Below are positions 1 through 4,753 of a stretch of DNA of 24,286 bases, piece after piece. The translations under genes and the position numbers were made by a program. This DNA comes from a virus: positions 1 through 24,286 of the IMG/VR virus record IMGVR_UViG_3300020395_000098; one strand, given 5' to 3'. Position 1 is the stretch's first letter, and each line of letters opens with the position of its first letter. The notes beneath the pieces were generated by a model that searched no databases, was not told where the DNA came from, and saw nothing but the letters and a program-made list of their open reading frames with translations.

Positions 1-60
1 GCAGTACAAGAGGTCTCCAAACATAAAGAGCAGTTTTCCACAGCGTGTACCAAAGGACAT
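1..60 (-). CDS. Possible partial ORF running off the left edge
   Basis: An ATG on the minus strand at 58-60 opens a frame that stays open for 20 codons to the window edge (begins MSFGTRCGKLL). A GGTGAG stretch lies about 11 nt upstream, a weak ribosome site. The frame contains one TTTTCCACA box (34-42), so it may instead be non-coding DNA with a regulatory element. There are too few residues to recognise a family. The same strand and the 43-nt spacing from the preceding gene fit an operon, but nothing more can be said. Confidence 0.2.
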   Translation of the reverse strand, partial: MSFGTRCGKLLFMFGDLLYC

Positions 61-103
61 CTGATTGTTGCTCACCCTTGCCTTGCGTTTGCCCAGAGCG
101 TGC

Positions 104-283
104 CTATTGGCAACGCTCATCAAATAGTTTTTGTGCTGTTCTCTCTATGTGCTCAACTGTGCCTCTAGAGAATGAGCATAGTTCTTCCATCATCTCAACA
201 GTCAATTTGTTGTGGACTCTGAAATCTTCCCATGCTGTTTCAAAACAGTCTTCCAATAATGCTTCGTGATGTAGGGTGCTCAT
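104..283 (-). CDS. Small phage protein, 59 aa, function unknown
   Basis: The frame starts at ATG 281-283 (MSTLHHEALLEDC...) and ends with TAG at 104-106. An AAAGGAAC stretch lies about 6 nt upstream as a ribosome site. The product is acidic and probably helical, with the pattern FRVHNKLTVEMMEEL followed by a C-terminal helix ending DERCQ. This layout resembles short uncharacterised proteins I recall from cyanomyoviruses, but I cannot assign a role. It follows the terminator at 318-340, so it probably has its own promoter; a TATTATTAAAG element lies about 20 nt before the ATG. A longer antisense frame on the plus strand over the same bases is a shadow. Confidence 0.72.
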   Translation of the reverse strand: MSTLHHEALLEDCFETAWEDFRVHNKLTVEMMEELCSFSRGTVEHIERTAQKLFDERCQ

Positions 284-317
284 GCTTGGTTCCTTTACTA
301 CTCTTTAATAATACCAA

Positions 318-340
318 TAAAAAACCCCTAGTGGGGGTTG
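318..340 (-). terminator. Rho-independent terminator for the 378-935 operon
   Basis: On the minus strand the stem AACCCC/GGGGTT (arms at 334-339 and 323-328, five-base loop) is followed directly by a run of six T. It sits about 40 nt after the stop codon of the 378-575 gene, on the correct strand. Confidence 0.82.
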
Positions 341-341
341 A

Positions 342-363
342 GTGTGCCAGTTTGTGAACTGTC
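342..363. repeat. Palindromic repeat, copy 1 of 6
   Basis: An imperfect palindrome, GTGTGCCAGTTTG followed by TGAACTGTC, lies between the stop codon at 378 and the terminator at 318-340. It is followed on the plus strand by GGGCAGCTGG (367-376), a 10-mer repeated exactly beside copy 2. Confidence 0.6.
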
Positions 364-377
364 TGAGGGCAGCTGGA

Positions 378-575
378 TTATTTGAGTTGGATCTCGTAAT
401 CTATAGAATTGATGCACCAACCCGATGCCGTGGTGATCTCCTCTATAAGGTCATCCTCGTCATCCGCTTCCCAGACTCCCAAGGCAAGGTCTCTACATTC
501 AATTTCATCATCAAATGAGATTGTCCCTTGAGAGTCGTTGAAATCAAATTCAATTTCAGTGACGTTGAATTTCAT
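378..575 (-). CDS. Small acidic phage protein, 65 aa, function unknown
   Basis: The frame runs from ATG 573-575 (MKFNVTEIEFDFND) to TAA. The centre is strongly acidic (ADDEDDLIEEIT) and is followed by SGWCINSIDY. The combination of an acidic DEDDL block and a GWC-x-SIDY end resembles a recurrent small hypothetical protein of cyanomyoviruses; this is from memory of the pattern, not a search. Its start overlaps the stop of the 572-757 gene by four bases (ATGA), which indicates translational coupling. It is the last gene of a three-gene set that ends at the terminator at 318-340. No membrane segment or catalytic motif is visible. Confidence 0.82.
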   Translation of the reverse strand: MKFNVTEIEFDFNDSQGTISFDDEIECRDLALGVWEADDEDDLIEEITTASGWCINSIDYEIQLK

Positions 576-757
576 AAACCGTTTAGAAAATCGTGCATTG
601 CTTCAACGTACTCATCATAAGTGCCATTGAACCAATCTGGTTTGACTTGAGCAGGTGTCTGAGACCCTTGCCCGTGGACACACTCCCTAAGAGTGTATCC
701 CTTTTGTTGGAGTTGTGGAAAAAACTCCTGGAAGTTCTGACTATTCAAATTCTGCAC
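572..757 (-). CDS. Small phage protein, 61 aa, GTG start, function unknown
   Basis: The only good start for this frame is GTG at 755-757 (read as M, then QNLNSQNFQEFF); no internal ATG occurs before the last eight residues. The product has a Gln-rich N-terminus and an aromatic C-terminal part (KPDWFNGTYDEYVEAMHDFL). It overlaps the 741-935 gene by 17 nt and the 378-575 gene by 4 nt, so all three are probably co-translated. A TTTTCCACA box on the minus strand (714-722) lies inside the coding sequence. The plus-strand frame over the same bases is a shadow. The family is not recognised. Confidence 0.68.
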   Translation of the reverse strand: MQNLNSQNFQEFFPQLQQKGYTLRECVHGQGSQTPAQVKPDWFNGTYDEYVEAMHDFLNGL

Positions 758-935
758 CTACGATTGATTGTACAATTTCAGATGCCATTGAAATCGTCAT
801 CCAGTCCATTTCAACATCTTGCATTTCAAGGAAATCACATGCTAACTCAAGGTCAGGCATTGCACCTTGCTCACCCATCAAAAATCTCAAGTATCCTTCA
901 AGATCAGATAGAGCGAAATCAAGATTTGAGGTCAT
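741..935 (-). CDS. Small acidic phage protein, 64 aa, function unknown
   Basis: The frame starts at ATG 933-935 (MTSNLDFALSDLEGYL) with a CGGAG ribosome site six bases upstream, one of the clearer ones in the window. The product is acidic and Met-rich and probably mostly helical (FLEMQDVEMDWMTISM). It is first in a three-gene set with 572-757 and 378-575. A TATTATATAAGAG stretch about 35 nt upstream could be a -10 region, and the terminator of the preceding gene (991-1020) lies just beyond it, which supports an independent promoter. No known domain is recognised. Confidence 0.72.
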   Translation of the reverse strand: MTSNLDFALSDLEGYLRFLMGEQGAMPDLELACDFLEMQDVEMDWMTISMASEIVQSIVGAEFE

Positions 936-990
936 TCACGTCTCCGTTTGGTTTACTCTTATATAATACATGAAAATCACGCACACGCAC

Positions 991-1020
991 AAAAAAGTGG
1001 ACAGTTTCTCAACCGTCCAC
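991..1020 (-). terminator. Rho-independent terminator made from palindromic repeat copy 2
   Basis: On the minus strand GTGGACGGTT pairs with AACTGTCCAC (one G-T) around a short loop and is followed by six T. It starts 14 nt after the stop codon of the 1035-1160 gene. The same sequence is a member of the dispersed palindrome family, and GGGCAGCTGG (1021-1030) separates it from the stop as at copy 1. Confidence 0.85.
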
Positions 1021-1034
1021 GGGCAGCTGGTTTT

Positions 1035-1160
1035 TTAGTACGATGTACAGTATTCTATTTCTATACCCTCGCAACTCAGATCCTCAATTGAGAGTTCAGC
1101 ATATTTGCCAAAGGCAGCTGCCTCCTCTTCCTGGTCTTTGAGTTCTTGCTCCCAGTCCAT
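1035..1160 (-). CDS. Very small acidic protein, 41 aa, function unknown
   Basis: The open frame extends further upstream (to 1259), but the proper start is ATG 1158-1160, because GGAGG lies four bases before it and the longer form would run over the terminator at 1190-1214. The product begins MDWEQELKDQEEEAAAFG and ends EIEYCTSY. It is strongly acidic with a likely N-terminal helix. It stands alone between two terminators (1190-1214 upstream, 991-1020 downstream), so it is probably a monocistronic unit. The family is not recognised. Confidence 0.72.
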   Translation of the reverse strand: MDWEQELKDQEEEAAAFGKYAELSIEDLSCEGIEIEYCTSY

Positions 1161-1189
1161 AGGTCCTCCGTGCGAGTAAATGTATTTAG

Positions 1190-1214
1190 AAAAAAAGAGG
1201 GTTGCCCCTCTTTT
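1190..1214 (-). terminator. Rho-independent terminator overlapping the stop of 1213-1536
   Basis: The stem is GAGGG/CCCTC flanked by complementary A/T tracts, with a seven-base T run on the minus strand (complement of 1190-1196). It begins within the stop codon of the 1213-1536 gene. The opposite strand has only four T, so the main direction is leftward. Confidence 0.85.
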
Positions 1215-1536
1215 AAAAACCAATTTCAAAACCGTCATAGAATGGTTCTGTCCCACCACGTGGGGTGTTGATAAACCAATTCCAGTTTTGCTGGAAAACT
1301 CCTACACCCATTTGCCCGATCCCGTCAAGGATCGCATTCAGTCTAGACTTGGTTGTGACAGTTTGCCAACCGCCATCAAATAATAGCACCTTGTCATTTT
1401 TGACTGTTGCAATTAGATTGTTATGCAGTAGTACATGTGCATTACCTGCATCAGAGATGGAAACACGTGTGTTATCCTTTGACCAGTCAACCCTGTTACG
1501 GATTGCGTTGTTCATTTCTCTTTCAATCTTTCTCAT
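1213..1536 (-). CDS. Conserved-type phage protein, 107 aa, function unknown
   Basis: The chosen start is ATG 1534-1536 (MRKIEREMNNAIRNRVDW); the open frame continues upstream to 1596, but the extra residues (MPHMHLISCILRMY...) look like translated leader. A start at the next ATG (MNNAIRN) is also possible. The layout is a short N-terminal helix, then a beta-rich part (DNTRVSISDAGNAHVLLHNN, then LIATVKND), then GGWQTVTTKSRLNAILDGIG. This pattern resembles a small uncharacterised phage protein I have seen in several phages, where TVTTKSRLNA is the most constant block. No role is known to me. The gene ends in the terminator at 1190-1214. A TTGATATCATGTATATTAAG stretch about 35 nt upstream may hold its promoter. 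Confidence 0.8.
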   Translation of the reverse strand: MRKIEREMNNAIRNRVDWSKDNTRVSISDAGNAHVLLHNNLIATVKNDKVLLFDGGWQTVTTKSRLNAILDGIGQMGVGVFQQNWNWFINTPRGGTEPFYDGFEIGF

Positions 1537-1600
1537 GAAATGCTTTTTATGTGTGTACATTCTTAATATACATGATATCAAATGCATATGGGGCAATCTT

Positions 1601-1622
1601 GTGCCACTTTGTCAACTGTCAC
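1601..1622. repeat. Palindromic repeat, copy 3 of 6
   Basis: GTGCCACTTTGTC followed by AACTGTCAC. It overlaps the stop codon of the small gene 1612-1770. No T run follows on the minus strand, so unlike copy 2 it is not an obvious terminator. Confidence 0.6.
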
Positions 1623-1770
1623 CGTAATCATCACGATAGTCCTTGAATTTTGCTATCCTACGTTTTGAGGATCGCTTCATATTCTTAATATTGTATCCAT
1701 AATCTTCATCCTGCTCATAATAGTCATCTGGTCTCGCATCCTTAGTTGGACGAAAGTTCTTCTTTGACAT
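1612..1770 (-). CDS. Small basic/acidic protein, 52 aa, function unknown
   Basis: The frame runs from ATG 1768-1770 to TGA 1612-1614. It begins MSKKNFRPTKDARPDDYYEQ, continues with an acidic DEDYGY stretch, then a basic KRSSKRRIAKFKDYR block, and ends DDYGDS. A charged, low-complexity protein with alternating acidic and basic blocks is typical of small phage proteins that bind nucleic acid or host proteins, but this is only suggestive. It lies 31 nt after the stop of 1802-2038 on the same strand, so the two may share a transcript. No clear ribosome site is visible. Its stop lies inside palindromic repeat copy 3. Confidence 0.62.
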   Translation of the reverse strand: MSKKNFRPTKDARPDDYYEQDEDYGYNIKNMKRSSKRRIAKFKDYRDDYGDS

Positions 1771-1801
1771 GATTTTGGTAGATGTACAACAAAATGGGTA
1801 G

Positions 1802-2038
1802 TTATTTAGTGACTGGGACTAGTTTGTTCTCTTTTATTAGAGAATGGAGTAGTTTTCCACAGCTTCCCTTAGTCTCAAGGGTCTCAGACAGTCTTTTAGT
1901 GAAACTATCTGTGTTTTCACAGCTAAATTCATATTCTTTGTCAATATTACTGTTATATGTTACAAATACAGAGTTTTTATCTACTTTTACTCTGAATAAA
2001 GCTGAACTATTGAGGTTTTCGTAATTTTTCACAAACAT
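1802..2038 (-). CDS. Small phage protein, 78 aa, KTSC-like pattern
   Basis: The frame starts at ATG 2036-2038 (MFVKNYENLNSSALFRVKV). The order of two beta strands (FRVKVDKNSVFVTYN, then KEYEFSC), a helix with SFTKRLSETLETKGS and a final helix GKLLHSLIKENKLVPV resembles small KTSC-type or related phage proteins. The likeness is structural only and the role is unknown. One TTTTCCACA box (1853-1861) lies inside the gene near its 3' part. Directly upstream is an AT-rich non-coding stretch with a large inverted repeat (2064-2133), which may control it. A plus-strand frame here is a shadow. Confidence 0.72.
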   Translation of the reverse strand: MFVKNYENLNSSALFRVKVDKNSVFVTYNSNIDKEYEFSCENTDSFTKRLSETLETKGSCGKLLHSLIKENKLVPVTK

Positions 2039-2063
2039 GTTAAATGTAAATTTATTAAATTCT

Positions 2064-2133
2064 TTAAAAAGTCAGTTTTTCGTTTTTTTGGCTTTTTTAA
2101 CTTTCTCAAAAAGTCAAAAAACTGACTTTTTAA
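2064..2133. repeat. Perfect 17-bp inverted repeat with a 36-nt loop
   Basis: TTAAAAAGTCAGTTTTT at 2064-2080 is the exact reverse complement of 2117-2133. Part of the arm (AAAAAGTC) is repeated once more at 2108-2115 inside the loop, so alternative pairings are possible. It lies 26 nt upstream of the start codon of the 1802-2038 gene. Confidence 0.85.
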
Positions 2134-2276
2134 GATTTTGAGTTTTCCACAGGTTGTGGAAAAGTGTATTTCTGAAGTTTTCCGAATGTTTAGTTTTCCA
2201 CAGGTTGGGGAAAAACTCAGGATCCTCCTTAACTCTCCCCTTATTATAAAGGATCTCAGAGGGTTTCCGAGGGTTA

Positions 2277-2301
2277 GTGTGCAACTTTGAGAACTGGCAC
2301 A
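2277..2301. repeat. Palindromic repeat, copy 4 of 6
   Basis: GTGTGCAACTTTG followed by AGAACTGGCACA, with outer arms TGTGC/GCACA. It is the only copy not beside a recognised stop codon; it lies in the gene-free stretch 2039-2465. Confidence 0.6.
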
Positions 2302-2465
2302 ACCGTACTTGACTTTCGGTAGGTGGCAGGCTAAGACTACATCAACACCGCACATTACCTATATTTAATTAAACATTTCAAAAGTTTTCCACAACCCTGT
2401 GTAAAACCTTGTAACATCCCTGTGACACCAACGTGCGGATAGTGGTACAAGGATACTATCCTATA

Positions 2466-2582
2466 CTATCTTTTGTCTAATTTGTCTCTCTTTCTCATTG
2501 GTGTCTTTCTACCATTAGCTAGGTCATGTTTTAACTTCTTCAAATACTTAAGATGATCTCTGATCTCTTTCTTTGATATCAT
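2466..2582 (-). CDS. Possible mini-gene, 38 aa, basic
   Basis: The frame begins at ATG 2580-2582 inside the end of the 2548-2859 gene and ends with TAG at 2466-2468. It starts MISKKEIRDHLKYLKKLKHD and ends TPMRKRDKLDKR: a Lys-rich helix with regular Leu spacing, then a basic tail. The 35-nt overlap with the previous gene is longer than the 4-14 nt typical of this operon, and no ribosome site is visible, so the call is tentative. If real, it is the last gene of the operon that begins at the promoter 5025-5053. Confidence 0.45.
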   Translation of the reverse strand: MISKKEIRDHLKYLKKLKHDLANGRKTPMRKRDKLDKR

Positions 2583-2859
2583 ATTCTATCACGATTTTCT
2601 TTGATGTTCTACCTATAGAATTGCTAGTCTCTAATCGTGACATGTTACCATCTAGTAGTGCTGTTAGTGTTAATAACTCACTAATGATTTCTCCTTCATC
2701 TACATGAACCATGGTCTCACATCCTTTATAGTCTTCCACACATTCTTCCTTACATTCTTTATCATTGATATCACATTCACTATGACATTCCATGAGTTGT
2801 TCTGTACATTCTTCTTGTGTGGTGGCTTGATTTCTTTTAGATACATTATTCTCCTTCAT
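2548..2859 (-). CDS. Cysteine-rich small protein, 103 aa, with paired C-x3-C motifs
   Basis: The frame is open up to 2883, but the start is placed at ATG 2857-2859 (MKENNVSKRN), because GGAGG lies six bases before it. Residues about 18-48 carry six cysteines in the order C-x6-C-x3-C-x6-C-x3-C-x6-C, in an acidic setting (ECHSECDINDKECKEECVED). Paired C-x3-C motifs on two helices recall disulfide-linked helical hairpins or a metal site, but no family is recognised. The C-terminal half (SELLTLTALLDGN ... KKIVIEYDIKERD) lacks cysteine. It overlaps the preceding gene by 14 nt and belongs to the 2466-5004 operon. Confidence 0.72.
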   Translation of the reverse strand: MKENNVSKRNQATTQEECTEQLMECHSECDINDKECKEECVEDYKGCETMVHVDEGEIISELLTLTALLDGNMSRLETSNSIGRTSKKIVIEYDIKERDQRSS

Positions 2860-2989
2860 AATCATCCTCCATATGACATGCAAGATGATGTTGACGTTTT
2901 AGGTATTGATAGTATGTATCAGGTGGTGTTATGATTACCTTAGCATCCATCTCACTATTGGTCGCATTAGGATTAGCGTCTATTTTCAT
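2846..2989 (-). CDS. Mini-gene, 47 aa, function unknown
   Basis: The frame runs from ATG 2987-2989 to TAA 2846-2848, with the start sharing one base with the stop of the upstream gene (TAATG). It begins MKIDANPNATNSEMDAKVII, then TPPDTYYQYLKRQHHLACHM, and ends EDDYEGE. The tyrosine-rich helix after a Pro-Pro turn looks like real protein. Support comes from the tight coupling on both sides: a 1-base overlap upstream and a 14-nt overlap with the 2548-2859 gene, whose ribosome site lies inside this frame. The family is not recognised. Confidence 0.65.
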   Translation of the reverse strand: MKIDANPNATNSEMDAKVIITPPDTYYQYLKRQHHLACHMEDDYEGE

Positions 2990-3183
2990 TAGTAAAACCT
3001 CGGTTCACTGCCTACTTCAATATCTATAGTGTCAAATATCCTGTTAAGTGCATTAGCATATGATCTATAACCACTGCCTACGTACACTTGACCAGCTACC
3101 ACACTGAAGGTTGCAATACCCCAGAAGATATAATAGAATTTACTTTTCACTTGGTTACGTGCTTTCGTGATCTTGTGTGTCAT
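2989..3183 (-). CDS. Small single-pass membrane protein, 64 aa, function unknown
   Basis: The frame starts at ATG 3181-3183 with AGGA about six bases upstream. A basic N-terminus (MTHKITKARNQVKSK) is followed by one hydrophobic segment of about 19 residues (residues 16-35, FYYIFWGIATFSVVAGQVYV), then GSGYRSYANALNRIFDTIDI and a short tail ending EPRFY. The positive-inside rule puts the N-terminus in the cytoplasm. The FYYIFWG...VAGQVYVG pattern resembles a small membrane protein I recall from many cyanomyoviruses with no assigned role. It overlaps the upstream gene by four bases and the downstream one by one base. Confidence 0.8.
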   Translation of the reverse strand: MTHKITKARNQVKSKFYYIFWGIATFSVVAGQVYVGSGYRSYANALNRIFDTIDIEVGSEPRFY

Positions 3184-3479
3184 TTCTTTCCTGTATAATG
3201 ATAAGCAGTGTATTCATTTTGCTTTAGTTTATGTTTTCTTATCCATGCTTGTATCCTATCAAGATCATCAAACCATGCCTTATTAAGATGGTCTTCATGT
3301 TTCTTTCCTGGAAAGAATGCATAAGGGAAGCGATTAAGATGTGGGAACAATTCCTTATCTTTGCTTCCTTTTATTAGAGGAGTTTTGCTTACTGTTACGT
3401 TCTTTCTCTTGCTCGTTGAACCACTTGAAGTAGTCAGAGTCGTTAGATTGTTGTTCAGAGACTTTTGTGTCCGTGGCAT
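3180..3479 (-). CDS. Phage protein, 99 aa, function unknown
   Basis: The frame starts at ATG 3477-3479 with GGAG six bases upstream. The first 35 residues are Ser/Thr/Asn-rich and probably disordered (NNLTTLTTSSGSTSKRKN). The rest is a compact aromatic, basic part (FPHLNRFPYAFFPGKKHEDH, then KAWFDDLDRIQAWIRKHKL) ending in YTAYHYTGKK. No known motif is seen. The stop overlaps the start of the membrane-protein gene by four bases (ATGA), so expression of the two is probably coupled. Confidence 0.72.
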   Translation of the reverse strand: MPRTQKSLNNNLTTLTTSSGSTSKRKNVTVSKTPLIKGSKDKELFPHLNRFPYAFFPGKKHEDHLNKAWFDDLDRIQAWIRKHKLKQNEYTAYHYTGKK

Positions 3480-3487
3480 TCTTTCTC

Positions 3488-3682
3488 CTATTTTGTTTTG
3501 GTCTTAGTTTCAATGTACCAATGCTCCTTTTCTATCATTTCATCACAACATGTGCAACTTAGTGCAGACCATGAGAGATGATATACCTTTGTAATTGTGT
3601 TGCAGTTAGGGCAACATATATGAGATCCAGACCGCCGAGTGCGTGAGCGTTTGTGAATCGGTGAGAATGTAACTGAGATCAT
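3488..3682 (-). CDS. Small zinc-finger-like protein, 64 aa
   Basis: The frame starts at ATG 3680-3682, overlapping the stop of the oxygenase gene by four bases. A basic N-terminus (HKRSRTRRSGSH) precedes CCPNC (residues 23-27), and a second cysteine cluster, CTCC, lies at 43-46 after VYHLSWSALS. The two C-x2-C pairs about 17 residues apart are enough for a single zinc-ribbon or zinc-knuckle. The CPNC...VYHLSWSAL pattern is familiar from small cyanophage proteins of unknown role. Nucleic-acid binding is possible but not shown. Confidence 0.75.
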   Translation of the reverse strand: MISVTFSPIHKRSRTRRSGSHICCPNCNTITKVYHLSWSALSCTCCDEMIEKEHWYIETKTKTK

Positions 3683-4281
3683 TTCTTTGCTGAGTGTTTA
3701 ATAATACTATCAAGGGCAATGGAATATCTTATATTACTCTCTTTACCGTTAGGTGTGGCGAAGTGTTCTACCCAACTGGGAATAACAACTATTAACCCAC
3801 TCCTAGGAATAACTCTCCATAGGTTAGCATTGTATATATTAAACCTATCAACAACAGAGTTTTCATTAGCTTCAGATGATATGACATAGGGCAAACTATC
3901 GTTAGGATTAACTAATTCTAAGTGTCCTACCTCATCACCTTCAACATATGGATAATAGATTGAATTAAATGTCGCTTCAATGTGCCTATGGGCAACACCA
4001 AAGCGTATGTTCCAATCTGTATTCACCCAACCCTTCTTAAGATCCTGATAATACTGTCTCTTAAGACCTAGTTGCGTGTGTAGATCATTAAAGATCGCAC
4101 GTACTTCCGCATAATACTCTGTTAGTTCAGGTTCTGCTAATCCTAACCTAATTCTACCATTTACATCACTCTCTTGACTGCGTATCCAGTGTAATACCCT
4201 ATCATGGTCAATGTTCAGTTGTCCTTCACATAAGAACGAACTGAAGATAGGTGTTACATTCAACTGTGATGTCGCATTCAT
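3679..4281 (-). CDS. Putative 2OG-Fe(II) oxygenase, 200 aa
   Basis: The C-terminal half follows the phage 2-oxoglutarate/Fe(II) oxygenase pattern (PF13759-like). GWVNTDWNIRFGVAHRHIEA (residues about 84-103) carries the H-x-H entry to the iron site, followed by the SIYYPYVEGDEVGHLELVNP beta strands. RSGLIVVIPSWVEHFATPN (about 159-177) supplies the distal histidine, and IRYSIALDS the arginine expected to bind 2-oxoglutarate. Such enzymes hydroxylate proteins, bases or small molecules; the substrate of the phage forms is unknown. The start at ATG 4279-4281 overlaps the stop of the 35-aa gene upstream (ATGA). Its neighbours give no hint of a substrate. The family assignment is from motifs alone. 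Confidence 0.75.
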   Translation of the reverse strand: MNATSQLNVTPIFSSFLCEGQLNIDHDRVLHWIRSQESDVNGRIRLGLAEPELTEYYAEVRAIFNDLHTQLGLKRQYYQDLKKGWVNTDWNIRFGVAHRHIEATFNSIYYPYVEGDEVGHLELVNPNDSLPYVISSEANENSVVDRFNIYNANLWRVIPRSGLIVVIPSWVEHFATPNGKESNIRYSIALDSIIKHSAKK

Positions 4282-4385
4282 TTGTTTTGATTGATCTCAT
4301 GTAGAATTGCTTCAGCAGATGCATGATCACCCTTATTATATGCTTCAGCATACTTAAGGATGAGCAAACGCATCTCATCACTCAT
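4278..4385 (-). CDS. Mini-gene, 35 aa, function unknown
   Basis: The frame runs from ATG 4383-4385 to TGA 4278-4280. It reads MSDEMRLLILKYAEAYNKGD, then HASAEAILHEINQNK: two short amphipathic helices joined at NKGDH, the shape of one helical-hairpin repeat. It overlaps the upstream gene by eight bases and the oxygenase start by four (ATGA), a perfect fit to the coupling used throughout this operon and the main reason to accept so short a gene. No known family is recognised. Confidence 0.65.
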   Translation of the reverse strand: MSDEMRLLILKYAEAYNKGDHASAEAILHEINQNK

Positions 4386-4602
4386 TGATGAGTTCTTCGT
4401 AGTATCCTGTGATTTCTTCTTCATTTGAGAATAAGGTTTCCTCCTCCTCTAATTGATCTGGATCTAACCATTCAAACCACTCATCAGCAAAACACATCGC
4501 ATCATCAATGCGTTGGTCTTTCATCAGTTGATTGAATCTAGTGCATACCCACTCATGTAATTGATCACGTTGAGCAGATACAACAGTTTGTTCGTTATTC
4601 AT
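4378..4602 (-). CDS. Acidic phage protein, 74 aa, function unknown
   Basis: The frame starts at ATG 4600-4602 (MNNEQTVVSAQRDQLHEWV). It appears fully helical, with FADEWFEWLDPDQLEEEETL in the middle and an acidic C-terminus (NEEEITGYYEELINE). The high net negative charge and Trp-rich centre recall small phage inhibitors or DNA mimics in composition, but there is no specific evidence. It overlaps the upstream 52-aa gene by eight bases and the downstream 35-aa gene by eight bases. Confidence 0.72.
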   Translation of the reverse strand: MNNEQTVVSAQRDQLHEWVCTRFNQLMKDQRIDDAMCFADEWFEWLDPDQLEEEETLFSNEEEITGYYEELINE

Positions 4603-4753
4603 TAGTAGGGAACTCCACGTTTAGTTTTGCTTGAGCTAGTGATGCAACCATATTCCAGACAGTTTCACCTGAAATGATATGTTGATCACAGAAGTATTCA
4701 ACTGTATCCTCCATGATCTCCATGAGTTCTACTAGTTGCTTTTCTTGATTCAT
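4595..4753 (-). CDS. Mini-gene, 52 aa, function unknown
   Basis: The frame runs from ATG 4751-4753 to TAA 4595-4597. It begins MNQEKQLVELMEIMEDTVEY, continues FCDQHIISGETVWNMVASLA, and ends QAKLNVEFPTNE. Two helices with a central CDQ turn are likely. The start overlaps the stop of the 4750-5004 gene by four bases (ATGA), and the end overlaps the next gene by eight bases. These overlaps fill what would otherwise be a 147-nt gap in an operon without gaps, which is strong contextual support. No family is recognised. Confidence 0.7.
   Translation of the reverse strand: MNQEKQLVELMEIMEDTVEYFCDQHIISGETVWNMVASLAQAKLNVEFPTNE

Larger units (their letters stand above)
1853..2406. other. Cluster of TTTTCCACA boxes: candidate replication origin or DnaA-binding region
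   Basis: Exact TTTTCCACA occurs on the plus strand at 1853, 2143, 2194 and 2385, and on the minus strand at 2155-2163. One-mismatch partners occur at 2206-2214 (TGGGGAAAA) and 2398-2406 (TGTGTAAAA). The last three plus-strand boxes each face an inverted partner after three to four bases, giving box-spacer-inverted box units at 2143-2163, 2194-2214 and 2385-2406. TTTTCCACA is the known DnaA-box form of cyanobacteria. Two further copies lie at 34-42 and 714-722. An origin is an inference; hairpins with a termination or regulatory role are the alternative. Confidence 0.5.
2039..2465. other. Gene-free stretch of 427 nt, rich in inverted repeats
   Basis: No convincing gene is present. In order it holds: an AT-rich part with 17-bp inverted arms (2064-2133); two TTTTCCACA palindromes (2143-2214); an AAGGAGG ribosome-like site with an upstream TATAAT on the minus strand (about 2229-2248) but no start codon after it, perhaps the remnant of a lost gene; palindromic repeat copy 4 (2277-2301); a third TTTTCCACA pair (2385-2406); and a perfect GGATAGT/ACTATCC inverted repeat (2437-2461). 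A 108-codon frame (2029-2355, minus) runs through all the repeats and has no protein-like pattern, so it is not called. Confidence 0.6.

Noticed and set aside
45-269. 74-codon plus-strand frame
   Set aside because: It is antisense to the 59-aa minus-strand gene (104-283), which has a ribosome site and protein-like composition. The plus-strand product is Cys/Ser-rich without pattern.
593-973. 126-codon and 83-codon plus-strand frames
   Set aside because: They lie antisense to three coupled minus-strand genes; no ribosome site and no recognisable protein pattern.
2029-2355. 108-codon minus-strand frame in the gene-poor stretch
   Set aside because: It reads through the inverted repeats and TTTTCCACA palindromes; its internal repeats (CGKLNIRK/CGKLKILK) simply reflect those DNA repeats.
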